A stretch of DNA of 64,000 nucleotides from Dama dama (GCF_033118175.1 NC_083714.1:13454001-13518000), one strand, 5' to 3'. Shown: positions 44,683 to 56,644, numbered from the stretch's first letter. Program-made: numbers and translations. Notes: generated by a model from the letters alone, not told the origin.

Positions 44683-46141
44683 CCAGAGGAGCCTTGAAAA
44701 AGCGTCAGTAACTCCCTATTAATGCTCCTTTGCTCAACTGTCTGGCAAATGCACTTGCCTTCTTATTTACACTCAGTGAAAATGTGTAACTCCTTACATT
44801 AATGTCAGGTATCAGTGTTTCAAGTTCTGAATTTGTTTACTGTATTTCTGCACCATTAGAAATTGCACGAGGACAGAGGATTCTGACTATGCTTATTTGC
44901 TACAGCTCAGTGTACCAAGAGGTATTTAATGACTGGCCTGATGAGGATGCAGATGATGGTAAAGATGTCTCTCTTAGTTTACATTTAAGTCTTGAACCTT
45001 GAGTGATAAACCAGTTTTCCCACTTGCACTCTTGTTTTCTGGTAATACCTGATTTGCAACTTTTATCTCAGCCAAATAGTTTTTTCAACAATATACTAAT
45101 GTTAGGGAAATTAGATGCCTTTCATAAAATATGAGACTTAATTTCTTTTAAATTAAATTCTCCTATGGAGTAATCCTTAATGTACAGTATTTGTATTGTT
45201 GGATACTTTTACAGAGCCATCACAACTCTGTGGTATGGTCAATTTCATCTTCTAATGCTTCCACTCTTCTCTCCCTCCCTGCACTCTTTGTCACTGATCC
45301 TCCTCTGTGTCTGGCATTCTCATGGCACCTCACGTAGCACTTTCCAAGGCTGCCCTCATGGCTTTCTTCTCAGATTTGCCCTCTCTGCCTGCATTATAGA
45401 CTTTTGCATTCCACTCTTCTGTTAGTCCTCTTTAAAAGATCCTGTTGCATTTTAACATGGGCCCTCTGCAGTTAACTCTTCCTTCAAAGAAGTAACATTA
45501 ACAGTGGGAATGTCATAAATTAATGCAGATTACTAGGGGGACATCAGGGAGCAGGGAGACTTTTAATCACCCTTTACAGCACACCATGTAGGTGGTTACC
45601 TACATGTAAGACCAAGTCTATGAATTAATATCTGTATCACTTTGTATAAGTACATAATTACACTTTAATGGATGAACTATATATTCACATATATGGCTAT
45701 GAATGCAATTTTCATAAGTGGATGTCTGTGCAACCCCTTCATTAGGACATCAATAAAAACTTCTTCCTTGCTCACCTGGTACCCCTAGTTTCTGGCAGGA
45801 AGGAAAGCCCATCCATGTTGAGATCATAAAATTACTACTTTCTTAAAAAAAAAAAACTCTGCTAGATATAAACTTAAATTAAATAGTGATCTGAATCACT
45901 GAATCTTGGTGCTATAAAATTGGCCAGTCTGGAATGCATCCACCAACATCTACCACTTAGCAACTTGGAAACCTCATCTTCAAGCCTCTTTTGAACTCAA
46001 AACTGGCTTGGCTTAAAGCAGACCCTCTGAATGACTCTTCATACAAAACAGCTCCCCTCACCCTTGATTAGATTCATGGTCCTAGGAAGCTCCAGACCAG
46101 CTTGGGAGCCCAAGGCATGGTGGCAGGTGTTCCTAACCCCC
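44683..46141. other. Unassigned non-coding DNA
   Basis: Mostly unrecognised. 45240-45430 is pyrimidine-rich and faintly L2-like. A short oligo-A is at about 45846-45857. Confidence 0.5.
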
Positions 46142-46381
46142 ACTTCCAACCCTTTTCATACTGTTCATGAGGTTCTCAAGGCAAGAATACTGAAGTGGTT
46201 TGCCATACCCTTCCCTAGTGGACCACATTTTGTCAGAACTCTCCACCATGACCCATGCATCTTGGGTGGCCCTACACAGCATGGCTCATAGTTGACAGTG
46301 AAAGATGAACTCCCCAGGTCAGTAGGTGTCCAATATGCTACTGGAGAAGAGTGAAGAAATAACCCCAGAAAGAATGAAGAG

Positions 46382-47104
46382 ATGGAGCCAAAGAAAAAGC
46401 AACACACAGTTGTGGATGTGACTGGAGATGGAAGTAAAGCCCGATGCTATAAAGAACAATATTGCATAGGAACGAGGAATGTTAGGTCCATGAATCAAGG
46501 TAATTTGGAAGTAGTGAAACAGGAGATGGCAAGAGTGTATATCAACATTTTAGGAATCAGTGAACTAAAATGGACTGGAATGGGTGAATTTAATTCAGAT
46601 GACCATTATATCTACTGTTGGCAAGAATCCCTTAGAAGAAATGGAGTAGTCCCTATAGTCAACAAAAAAGTTCAAACTGCAGTACTTGGGTGCAATCTCA
46701 AAAACGACAGAATGATCTCTCTTTGTTTCCAAGGCAAACCATTCAGTATCACAGTAATCCAAGTCCATGCCCCATCCACTAATGCTGAAGAAGCTGAAGT
46801 TAAACAGTTCTATGATGACCTACAAGACCTTCTAGAACTAACACCCAAAAAAGATGCCTTTTTCATCTTAGGAGATTGGAATGCAAAAGTAGGAAGTCAA
46901 GAGATACTTGGAGTAACAGGCAAGTTTGGCCTTAGAGTACAGAATGAAGCAGGGCAAAGGCTAATAGAGTTTTGCCAAGAGAATGCACTGGTCATAGCAA
47001 ACATACTCTTCCAACAACACAAGAGACAACTCTACACATGGACATCACCAGATGGTCAATACCAAAATCAGATTGATTATATTCCTTGCAGCCAAAGATG
47101 TTGA
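46382..47104 (+). pseudogene. BovB endonuclease domain fragment
   Basis: A 240-codon frame beginning at the normal start MEPKKKQ. APE-type endonuclease motifs are seen in order: GTRNVRSMNQG (the usual GTWNVRSM with Trp changed to Arg; Asn kept), GISELKWTGMGEF with the catalytic Glu, VIQVHAPST, ILGDWNAKVGSQE with Asp-x-Asn (46871-46882), and TWTSPDGQYQNQIDYI. The frame then stops at SQRC, before the final Ser-Asp-His motif, which lies downstream in another frame (about 47150). It would nick target DNA to prime reverse transcription; here it is truncated. Confidence 0.93.
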
Positions 47105-47290
47105 AGCTCTATACAGTCAGCAAAAACAAGACAGAGAGCTGACTGTGGCTCAGATCATGAACTCATTATTGCCAAATTCAGACTGAATTAAGAAGAAAAG
47201 TAGGGGAAAAGAAGGAAGCAGGGAAAACCACTAGACCATTGAGGTATGATCTAAATCAAATCCCTTGTGATTATACAGTGGAAGTGACAA

Positions 47291-47890
47291 ATGATTCAAG
47301 GGATTAGATCTGATACAGAGTGCCTGAAGAAATGGACACAGGTTCGTGATATTGTACAGAAGGCAGGGATCAAGACCATCCCCAAGAAAAAGAAATGCAA
47401 AAAGGTAAAATGGTTGTCTGAGGAGGCCTTACAAATGGCTGTGAATAGAAGAGAAGTGAAACACAAAGGAGGAAAGGAAAGATATACCCATTTGAATGCA
47501 GAGTTCCAAGGTATAGCAAGGAGAGATAAGAAAGCCTTTCTCAGTGATCAATGCAAAGAAATAGAGGAAAACAATAGAATGGGAAAGACTAGAGATCTCT
47601 TCAAGTAAATTAGAGATACCAAGGGGATATTTCATGCAAAGATGGGCACAATAAAGGACAGAAATGGTATGGACCTAACAAAAGCAGAAGATATTAAGAA
47701 GAAATGGCAAGAATACACAGAAGAACTATACAAAAAAGAACTTCATGACCCAGATAACCACAATGATGTTATCACTCACCTAGAGCCAGACATCCTGAAA
47801 TGTGAAGTCAAATGGGTCTTAGGAAGCATCACTAAGACAACAAAGCTAGTGAAGGTGATGGAATTTCAGCTGAGCTACGTGAAGTCCTAA
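47291..47890 (+). pseudogene. BovB endonuclease-RT linker fragments
   Basis: Two frames: 47291-47608 with GIKTIPKKKKCKKVKWLSEE, ERYTHLNAEFQGIARRDKKA and NNRMGKTRDLFK, then a stop; and 47642-47890 with GTIKDRNGMDLTKAEDIKKK and LEPDILKCEVKWVLGSITK. This conserved BovB linker has no known enzymatic role. Confidence 0.9.
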
Positions 47891-48114
47891 AAGACGATGC
47901 TGTTAAAGTGCTGCACTCAATATGGCAACATATTTTGAAAACTCAGCATTGACCACAGGACTGGAAAAGGTCAGCTTTCATTCCAGTCTCAAAGAAAGGT
48001 AATGCCAAAGAATGTTCAAACCACCACACAATTGCACTCAACTCACATGCTACCAAAGTAATGCTCAAAATTCTCCAAGCCAGGTTCAACAGTACATGAA
48101 CTGAGAACTTCCAG

Positions 48115-48698
48115 ATGTTCAAGCTGGATTTAGAAAAGGCAGAGGAACCAGAGATCAAATTGCCAACATCCACTGGATTATTGAAGAAGCAAGAGAGTTC
48201 CAGGAAAACATCTATTTCTGCTTTACTGACTACACCAAAGCCTTTGACTGTGTGGATCACAACAAACTATGGAAAATTCTTAAAGAGATGGGAACACCAG
48301 ACCACCTGACCTGTTTCCTGAAAAATCTGTATGCAGGTCAAGAAGCAGCAGTTAGAACTGGACATAGAACAACAGACTGGTTCCAAATTGGGAAAGTAGT
48401 ACGTCAAGGCTGTATATTGTCACCCTGTTTATTTAACTTATATGCAGAGTACGTCATGCAAAATGCTGGCCTGGATGAAGCACAAGCTGGAATCAAGACT
48501 GCTGGGAGAAATACCAATAACCTCAGATACACAGATGACATCATCTTTATGGCAAAAAGTGAAGAAGATGAACTCTTGATGAAAGTGAAAGAGGAGAGTG
48601 AAAAATTTGGCTTAAAACTCAACATTCAAGAAGCTAACATTATGGCACCCGGTCCCATCACTTCATGGCAAATAGATGGGGAAACAATGGAAACATAG
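48115..48698 (+). pseudogene. BovB RT fragments
   Basis: 48252-48698 (148 codons) holds MDHNKLWKILKEMGTPDHLT, GCILSPCLFNLYAEYVMQNA and GRNTNNLRYTDDIIFMAKSE; the YADD Ala is replaced by Thr. The upstream FTDYTKAFDCV motif A is in a neighbouring frame near 48226-48250. The C-terminal WCW block lies past 48940 in other frames. Confidence 0.9.
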
Positions 48699-49306
48699 AC
48701 TTTATTTTCTTGGACTCCAAAATCACTGCAGATGGTGACTGCAGCCATGAAATTTAAAGATGCTTGCTCCTTGGAAGAAAAGCTATGACCAAACTAGGCA
48801 ACATTTTAAAAAGCAGACATTACTTTGCCCACAAAGGTGCTTATAGTCAAAGCTATGGTTTTTCCAGTAGTCGTGTGTGGATTGAGAGTTGGTCCAAAAG
48901 ACCATCAAGAAAGCTGAGCACTGAAGAATTGATGCTTTTGAACTGTGGTGTTGGAGAAGACTCTTGAGAGTCCCTTGGACTGCAAGGAGATCCAACCAGT
49001 CCATCCTAAAGGAAATCAGTCCTGAATATTCATTGGAAGGACTGATGCTAAAGCTAAAACTCCAATACTTTGGCCACCTGATGTGAAGAACTGACTCATT
49101 GGAAAAAAACCCTGATGCTGGGTTGATGAAGCAGGAGGAGAAGGGAAGACAGAGGGTGAGATGGTTGTATGGCATCACCGACTGCATGGACATGAGTTTG
49201 AACAAGCTCCGGGAGTTGGTGATGGACAGGGAAGCCTGGTGTGTCCATGGGGTCACAAAGAGTCAGACACAACTGAGTGACTGAACTTAACTGAACTTCC
49301 AACCCT

Positions 49307-49929
49307 GTGGTCTGATACCATTTGCTACTATTTCATTTGTGTTTTGTTTATGTCTATAACTCAGATGAATAGGGAAATTTATAATAGGCCAAAAAAAAAA
49401 AAAGATTACTGGCTGTCTCCAGTGGAAACTATGCATTGTTTAGAGCAGATTCTTCTGGGTTATCTGATTCCAGTCTTTCATTTTCTTGGAGCTATTTTTA
49501 AACCTCTGCAAGTTGGAGATAACTGGTAGCAATGAATAATAATCCTTGTCCACAGACATAGAAGTAAATTCTGTCTCGGGAACATTTGGTTGACATTCTT
49601 CCTCCTCCCCACCCTCCATGGAAAAAGCCAATTTCCCATTTCTTTTTAAATTCATTTCAATATCATCTCTTTACTCCATATAAAGGTGTGCATCTTTGAC
49701 TACTCCTTTGAACTGGTTGTAGCATCTTACCAGCTCTCTCATTAACAACAAGTTAAATAAAATTAACACATTCATTCTATACCTGTAGGAGAGTCATGAT
49801 TAAAATGTGTAAGCTTCTTAGGGGCAGAGGCTTTCCTGGACCTGGAGTGGTAATTGCTTCCATTCCCTGGCTCTAGACAAAGGGCAAATTACTTACCATT
49901 GTGCATCAAGACCCACCTATGGGATAGAA
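49307..49929. other. Unassigned non-coding DNA
   Basis: An oligo-A at about 49389-49402; otherwise nothing recognised. Confidence 0.5.
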
Positions 49930-50176
49930 TAGGTTTCCATGATGACTCAAAAGGTAAAGAATCTGCCTGCAATGTGAGAGATTGAAGTCAATTGAAACTT
50001 CCCCAGACAGAATTTGCCCAGGTTCAATTCTTGGGTTGGGAAGATCCCCTGGAGAAGAGAATGACTACCCACTCCAGTATTCTTGCCTGGAGAATCCCAT
50101 GGACAGAGAAGCCTGGTGGGCTACAGTCCATGGGGTCCCCAAGAGTTGGACACGACTGACCGACTTTCACATACAC
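49930..50176 (+). mobile_element. Bov-tA SINE with an extra internal segment
   Basis: 'aggtttccatgatgactcaa' diverged head, then 'aagaatctgcctgcaatg', about 37 foreign bases at 49981-50017, then 'cccaggttcaattcttggg' (B box), body, and 'gttggacacgactgac' end. Possible short TSD 'atagaata' on both sides. Confidence 0.9.
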
Positions 50177-50388
50177 ACATGGAATAGAATAAGAATGAGT
50201 TCTCTGTCTATCCAAAGGGCTTGCCACAAAAACAAAATGAGTCTATACATAGAAAAGAATTGCAAATATAGAAAGTGTAGAGTCTTCATCTTTTCCCTCA
50301 CGTCCCAGAGTAAATGTTGCTCACACTTAAAGACTCAGCATAATTCTTGCCTGCTTTAGTCACCTTTCTCTCAATTCATATTGTATTT

Positions 50389-50743
50389 TTTAAAGATTTA
50401 TTTATTCATTTATTTTATTTTTGGCAGTGCTGGATCTTTGTTGCTGCACTTGGGCTTTCTCTAGTTGCTGTGGGCAAGGGCTACTCTTCACTGTGGTGTG
50501 TGGGATTCTCATTCCTGTGGCTTCTCTGTTGCTGAAGAGCACAGGCTCTAGGCGCATGAGCTTCAGTAGTTGCAGCATGTGGGCTCAGTAGTCGTGGCTC
50601 TCAGGCTCTAGAGTGCGGGCTCAGTAGTTGTGGCCCATGGCTTAGTTGCTCCGCGGCATGTGGGATCTTCCTGGAACAGGGGTCGACCTGTGTCCTTTCC
50701 ATTGCAAGGCAGATTTTTAAGCACTGAACCACCAGGGAAGCCC
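50389..50743 (-). mobile_element. Long CHR-type tRNA-Glu SINE
   Basis: Antisense: an AT-rich tail at left, 'gttgctgcacttgggctttc', 'ggctctcaggctctagag', and at right the complement of the tRNA head 'tgaaccaccagggaagccc'. A 14-bp TSD with two mismatches is at 50375-50388 and 50744-50757. Confidence 0.92.
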
Positions 50744-50757
50744 TTCACATCGTATTT

Positions 50758-51129
50758 ACATGAGTTTACATGAGCAATAGCAAACCAATCATTATTTATT
50801 CCCCTCTAATGAGCTCATATGGGTTAATTTCATCTCATCAGGTAGATTTAAGATTGTTTAGGGCTGGGAAACTGCCCTAAACTTGCTTGCATTCCCTGCT
50901 GCATCTAGCACTCTTAGATTCCTGATAATGATAGATTCCTTGACTGAAATGGAATATTATTCTGATGTAAACATAGTACCTACCTTGGAGACAGTATGCA
51001 CTCAACTGAAGATGATGATGACGTTGAATACAATTACACCAATCACTGTCAATCAGAAATTTATACAGTAGAAAAGATGATTCAGGAATATTCTGCCTTC
51101 AGAAAAGAAGGAAGATGATAAGAAGAGCT
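50758..51129. other. Unassigned non-coding DNA
   Basis: No family recognised. Confidence 0.5.
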
Positions 51130-51345
51130 AATTTGAATGGAAGTATTATTATATGTTTGGCACTATTGTAAACGCTTTACATATATTAACCCACTTGAGA
51201 CTCACAACAACCCTATGAGGTAGGTACCCTCATTCCCCATTTTACAAATGAGGAAATTGACACATAAGGGAATTAAACAACTTGACCCAAGGTCACCCAG
51301 CTAGTGAGTGAAGACTGGCTCCAGAGTCTGGACTATTAATTACTA
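51130..51345 (-). repeat. MIR SINE
   Basis: Antisense MIR, well kept: 'cgctttacatatattaaccc', 'caacaaccctatgaggtagg', 'ttacaaatgaggaaattgac', 'aaggtcacccagctagtgag'. Confidence 0.85.
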
Positions 51346-51539
51346 TGATAAGAAGAAGAAACATGAGATACAAAAGACTTGGAGGTCAGTGAGTTTTATC
51401 AATATATTATTTTTATATGATATGTTTTTATGTGATAGTCTTTTGATTGTGAGAAAAAAGAATTACAATAAGAAGGCAGAAATGAGAAAGAAAGAAAGAT
51501 ATTAGCAAGTAAGAAACAACAGTAATGATAATGGTCAGG

Positions 51540-51692
51540 TCACCTTGAGAATATATGACCTTGGGCGAGTCATTTGACTTCTTAGATTTTTGTGGGTATG
51601 ACATTAGACACTTTATTCAAAGTGCATAAAGCAGTGCCTGGCACTTAGTAAGCACTCAGTAAATGGCATTGTTATTATATTTTAAAATTATC
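51540..51692 (+). repeat. MIR SINE fragment
   Basis: 'atgaccttgggcgagtcattt', 'gcagtgcctggcacttagta' and 'agcactcagtaaatggc' in MIR order. Confidence 0.8.
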
Positions 51693-52827
51693 ATGATCTA
51701 TTACTATTATTAACCACAGTAGATGAAAACAGCTTACCTTATTATTGTCAAATCTGGAAACTCACACTACTTGTAGGCTAACAAGTTAACTTGCTGCAGG
51801 TTCCTAGATGCTGGCAGAAGACAGGAGACTAGTGGTTCAATGATAAAGTATTTTACTTACACCAAGCAACATGAGCATCTGTGTATTTGCATGCGTTCCC
51901 TTTGCCCTCAGTTCCCACATGGTTGACATGTGAGAACACAGGTAGATATTGAGCACACAATGGATGTGAACCATTGTTGAGGAACCCTGAGCTTGGGGAG
52001 TTTATAGCTTGGATAGTAAGTGGTAAGCAAGCCTGCTCTTTGTCCAGGAAGAGAAATTGCCTCATCTTGCAAGGTTGTGTGCAAAAACACAATTCTGAGA
52101 AATGGCCCAAGTAAACAGCAGTCAGGGCTTTGCATGATTGGCTTACCCAGCAAGAGTATAAAGGAACACTCAGGGGTTATGGCAGATTGTTTCTAACAAT
52201 CATCATCATCATCATCAATTACTATTATGAATCAGGGGAAAGGAAGATGACTTCTTATCTTTTTTTTCCCATTTATATCTGCACACTTTTCTTACTATAC
52301 CTTCTTACTCTGGGCCCTGAATTTGGTCTTTTGGGGGATCGTGTAATGAAATAACTCAAGTAAAAAGGAGTCTGTCCTCTTAACCTTTCCAATTTCCTTG
52401 TTATGACTGTAGACTTAGGCTCTTCTGACTCTTGCTTCCTATTTTATTAATCCTTCAACCTGAGACATACAGACTTTTACTTTCATTTCTTATCCTGCAT
52501 TAAGACATTTTGAAAGGACATTAATTTCGTGGCTCCAGAACAGGCCTGGTATCTTCTAGAATAATAGCTCATGCCGGAAATATTACATTCTCTGCATGGA
52601 CATGAATAAAGTGTCCCATTTCAAACAAGATGTGGCTTTCTCCAAAATGAGCTTGGAAATGTTATGATCAGCATAAATTTCACTGGGCTACCTCGAATAG
52701 CCATTTGCATTTCACTGGCTAGTAAATGTGCTTAGCACTATCACACTACAATATCCGTTAGAATTGCTCTTCTAAATCACAATCAAAAAGCGTTAGTGGG
52801 AAAACAGAACTTAGATGTTGGTCATAT
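51693..52827. other. Unassigned non-coding DNA
   Basis: No repeat recognised apart from an (ATC)n run. 52340-52827 looks unlike any repeat I know and has an ATTTGCAT octamer near 52704; its function, if any, is unknown. Confidence 0.45.
52199..52218. repeat. (ATC)n microsatellite
   Basis: Six ATC units. Confidence 0.95.
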
Positions 52828-53222
52828 TAGTTTCTCAGGGATGCTGTAAAAAAAAAGTGACAAACTAGGATACCTAAAAACAACAGAAACTCATTCTCTC
52901 ACACTCCAAAGCCCCTAAGAAAGATGATTCCTTGTCTCTTCCAGGTTCTGGTAGCCCCAGGCATTCCTTGGCTTGTAGTTTCATAACTCAAATCTTCGCC
53001 CCCATCTTCACATGGCATTCTCCCTGTGTGTCTCTATTCTCCTCTTATAAAGATACCAGTCATGTTGAATTAAGGGTACACTCTACTCTAGTATGACCTC
53101 ATATTAACTAATTACATTTGCAATGACTCTTTTTTTCCGTATAAGATCACATTCTGAGGTACTGGGAGGTAGGATTTCAACATATCTTTTTGAGGCTAAC
53201 AATTCAACTCATAACATTGACT
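52828..53222 (-). mobile_element. MaLR-like LTR (ERVL-MaLR), decayed
   Basis: Antisense: 'tattagtttctcagggatgc' and 'acaacagaaactcattctct' at left, 'cttataaagataccagtcat' in the middle, 'cacattctgaggtactggga' and 'caattcaactcataaca' at right. This is the order seen in mammalian MaLR solo LTRs. No coding part. Confidence 0.65.
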
Positions 53223-54312
53223 AATCTAATTCCTTCATTCTACAGATAATAAAGATGAAGCCAAGAAGGTTATAAGGTACCCATGGTCACTGCCCTTCAA
53301 ATTCCAAGTCTTTCTGGATTTGGGACCCTTCCCCATCTTCTGCTTTAAGAACTGTGAGAGAGCCTTCACACCTTGCCTAACTCCCTGGACTTGTTCTTTT
53401 TGCTGGCTTTGAATATCTGATTCTTCCCTTTGCTGAGTCACATTCTGTTGAATGACCCTAGCCCTGATGTCATCCATGCCCCAACATGTAGGCCATGGGA
53501 GGCAGTCTCCATGTCTCTGAATTCTCCAGGGTGAAGAGAAAATAGGCTTTGGAGAGCATTTGTGACTTTGCTTCAGAAAAATTGAGTCAAAAAACGAGCT
53601 TGTTGGAGAACATGTGGGCCAGTAGAAAATTAATATAAAGAGTACTCACACGTGGGAGAATTTACTATTGAAAGTCCTCTTGAAATGGAAGGCAAGACGT
53701 ACCTATAAAATTTGTAACGATACAAAACATAACTAACACTTCTGAAAAAGGCATTTTTTTTTTCAGACTATCACAGGGCAAGTATGAGCAAGTAAAATCT
53801 TTGGACCATTTCTCATTTTAAAGCCTTTTCCTGGCTCTAGGGATTTGCTCATGTTCCTCTGGGATTGTAAAATGCGTAGGTGATTCAGAGCTTCTTTCAT
53901 TGGATTAATGGTTCAAAAGCCAAACCCTCTAGGTGTGCAAACTTTCCCTCAGTTTTCCGGGGGATTTTTTTTCCTTTACTTCATGCTGAAGGTATTTATC
54001 TTATGAACTAATTAGGAGATGTTTATCTTTTCATCTTAACTGAAAAATACCTGTCTAAAGACTATACCAAGTTCATACCTATCACTGAATGCACTTCACG
54101 GTATTGTTTGATGACACTGAAACATGCTCAGCACCTTAAAACCTCTCTTGCTGCATTTAGATTCTGAAAATGTCAACTGCACAAAGAGGGGAAGAAAGAC
54201 CTAGGGTTGATAATTAGCTGAAGTCTTCCAGTTTAGAGAAAGATCATAGCACATTCAAGATCCAAGGGAATTTTTAAACAACAACAACAACAAAACACAT
54301 TTCCATAGCACT
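53223..54312. other. Unassigned non-coding DNA
   Basis: Possible MIR scrap near 53240-53275. An 80-codon glutamine-rich frame on the minus strand (53235-53477) is noted in the findings. A (CAA)n run is at 54279-54294. Confidence 0.45.
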
Positions 54313-54325
54313 CATTTTTGCCTCT

Positions 54326-54537
54326 GGGCTTCCCAGGTGGCTCAGTGGTGAGGAATCTGCCTGGCAAAGCAGGAGCCGCAGAAGACTCAGGTTCTTTACC
54401 TGGGTTGGGAAGATCCCCTGGAGAAGGAAAAGGCAAGCCATTCCAGTATTCTTGCCTGGAGAACCCCAAGGACAGAGGAGCCTGGCAGGCTATAGTTCAT
54501 GGGCTTGGAAAAAGTCAGACACAACTGAGCATGCATG
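54326..54537 (+). mobile_element. Bov-tA SINE
   Basis: 'gggcttcccaggtggctcag' head, body with 'ccattccagtattcttgcc', 'gtcagacacaactgagc' end. Approximate TSD: catttttgcctct (54313-54325) and cattttttacctct (54538-54551). Confidence 0.94.
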
Positions 54538-54732
54538 CATTTTTTACCTCTAGAATTATCACAGTTCAAAACTAAGGGCAACTGGCAGGATTACTTAGGT
54601 CACTCCTGCTTGTTGGAATAGAATTGGTCCACCAACTCTACCATATCTGCCATTCATAATTTGGGGTTAAAAAGAAAAACAGAGTGTGGCCTTCCTTCAT
54701 TATCCATATAGAGCTTGTTATTAGCAGAAGCC

Positions 54733-54937
54733 ACGCCTGCATGCTAAGTTGCTTCCCGCCAGGCTCCTCTGTCCATGGGATTCTCCAGGCAAGAATACTG
54801 GGCTGGGTTTCTGTGCCCTCCTCCAGGAGATCTTCCCAACCCAGGGATCAAACCAGTGTCTCTTACATCTCCTGCACTGGCAGGCGGTTCTTAACTACTA
54901 GTGTTCTTAACCTCTAGTGCCACCTGGGAAGCCCCAC
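54733..54937 (-). mobile_element. Bov-tA SINE, with deletion
   Basis: Antisense: 'gcatgctaagttgcttcccg' (part of the 3' end deleted), 'ctccaggcaagaatactgg', and 'agtgccacctgggaagcccc' at right; contains a small duplication near 54890-54915. An 11-bp exact TSD, tagcagaagcc, is at 54722-54732 and 54938-54948. Confidence 0.93.
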
Positions 54938-54948
54938 TAGCAGAAGCC

Positions 54949-55526
54949 TACCCCATTCAAAAGTAGATACATGACTAATGGTTGCCAGGGACTAGGGGAA
55001 GGGAAGAGGGAAAGGGAGTTGTTTAATGAGTAGGGGTTTCCACCACCATGCAAAAGTAGAGCATTCTGATTAAATCTTTTGTAAGCTAAAATGGCATACA
55101 GTGAAGAAGCAATTACCTAAGGCACACAATATAATTCAAGATAAACCACAGATGCCTACAGACACAGTTCAAAGCTATGGAAGCTTGATGCTAAGATTCT
55201 GAGTTGTTATTACAGGGGAAAGAGCTTGGTGGGAGCCCTTAGCCTGTTCAGATGCATTGCCTCTATAACGGCTGGCTGCAAAACAAACTTTGAATGCTAT
55301 TTTTGTTTTTTTGTAAAATGAAAGCCCTGTTTGGATTTCTTTTGGTTAGAGAAATATGTAGAAAAGGCCTACTAATGTAGGCCTTTCATAAAAGTGGTGT
55401 AAAGCAAACTTTTGAAAACCGGGAGATACCTGTTAAGAAGTTTCACTTTTGCAAGATGAAAAAGCTCTGGAGATCTCTTGTATAACAATGTGAACCTACT
55501 TAATGCTACAGAACTGTACACTTAAG
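54949..55526. other. Unassigned non-coding DNA
   Basis: Weakly L1-3'-UTR-like at 54960-55030 ('atggttgccagggactagg'), otherwise nothing recognised. Confidence 0.4.
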
Positions 55527-55540
55527 AATGGTTAAGGTGG

Positions 55541-55782
55541 GGGACTTACCTGGTGGTCCAGTGGTTAGGAATCCACCCTGCAATGCAGGGGACATGGGTT
55601 CGATCCCTGTCCAGGGAACTAAGATGCCACATGCTGAAGAGCAACTAAGGCTGTGCACCATGACTACTGAACCCACGTGCTCCAGAGTCCATGTGCCTCA
55701 ATAAAAGATCCTGCATGATGCAATGAAGACCCTACATGCTGTGACTAAGACCCAATGTAGCCAAATAAATAAATATTCTCTT
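55541..55782 (+). mobile_element. CHR-type tRNA-Glu SINE
   Basis: 'acttacctggtggtccagtgg' head, B box 'gggttcgatccc', body 'gaagagcaactaaggc' and (AAAT)n tail. A 14-bp TSD with one mismatch is at 55527-55540 (aatggttaaggtgg) and 55783-55796 (aatggttaagatgg). Confidence 0.93.
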
Positions 55783-55874
55783 AATGGTTAAGATGGTAAA
55801 TTTTGTTATGTGTTCTTTTACCATAATTAAAAATAAAAGTAATTAATTAAAAATAGATGAGCTACTGTGATTGA

Positions 55875-56240
55875 TACTTTTGAACTGTGGTGCTGGAGAA
55901 GACTCTTGACAGTCCCTTGGACAGTAAGCAGATAGAACCAGTCAATCCTAAAGGAAATCAGTCCTGAATATTCATTGGAAGGACTGATGCTGAAGCTGAA
56001 GCTCCAATCCTTTGGCCACCTGATGCGAAGAGCAGACTCATTGGAAAAGACCCTGCTGCAGGAAAGATTGAAGGCAGGAGGAAAAGGGGGTGACAGAGGA
56101 TGATATGTTTGGATGGCATTACCGACTCAATGGACATGAGGTTGAGCAAACTCTGGAAGATGGTGAAGGACAGGGAAGCCTGGAATGCTGCAGCCCATAG
56201 TGTCGCAAAGAGTCAGGTACGACTTAGCAACTGAACCACA
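55875..56240 (+). mobile_element. BovB 3'-end fragment
   Basis: The last 0.37 kb of BovB from the 'tttgaactgtggtgctgga' (FELWCW) block to 'gtcaggtacgacttagc'. An 11-bp TSD with one mismatch is at 55864-55874 (actgtgattga) and 56241-56251 (actgggattga). Confidence 0.93.
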
Positions 56241-56420
56241 ACTGGGATTGAATAGGAGCCCAAAAGCCTCCACTACACAAAAACCTCTCCCAAACTGCCT
56301 ACTTGAGTAACTAACATTCCACTTATCCCACGTTAGAGTTCCTCTTTCAAGTAAAAATTTTTCTAGATAAAATCCCCATTTAAACTGCACAGAGATTTGC
56401 AAGAAGGGGAGGGAATGGTT

Positions 56421-56632
56421 TGTTGTTGTTTAGTCAATAAGTCATGTCCAACTCTTGTGATCCCATGGACTGTTGCCTGCCAGACTCCTCTGTCCATGGG
56501 ATTTCCCAGACAAAAATACTAGAGTGGGTTGCCATTTCCTTCTCCAGGGGATCATCCCAAACCAGGGATTGAACCTGTGTCTCCCGCATTGGCAGGTGGA
56601 TTCTTTACCATTGAGCCATCAAGAAAACCCAA
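56421..56632 (-). mobile_element. Bov-tA SINE
   Basis: Antisense: 'gttgttgtttagtcaataag' at left, 'gtgggttgccatttccttct' in the body, 'attgagccatcaagaaaacc' at right. Possible 9-bp TSD 'ggaatg-g/a-tt'. Confidence 0.92.
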
Positions 56633-56644
56633 AGGAATGATTAT

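Larger units (their letters stand above)
46154..49294 (+). mobile_element. BovB LINE, nearly full length
   Basis: About 3.14 kb, close to the usual BovB length of a little over 3 kb: 5' UTR ('gttcatgaggttctcaaggc' at about 46163), endonuclease, linker, RT and the 3' end with CTGAACT tail. A 12-bp TSD, acttccaaccct, is at 46142-46153 and 49295-49306. The frame is broken in several places and YADD reads YTDD (48528-48539), so it is inactive. The 5' UTR is shorter than in the 12041 copy, which continues past 'ggctcatag'. Confidence 0.95.

Noticed and set aside
53341..53460. Exon candidate on the minus strand
   Set aside because: No consensus donor or acceptor found at the ends of the frame; reported only as a low-interest observation.
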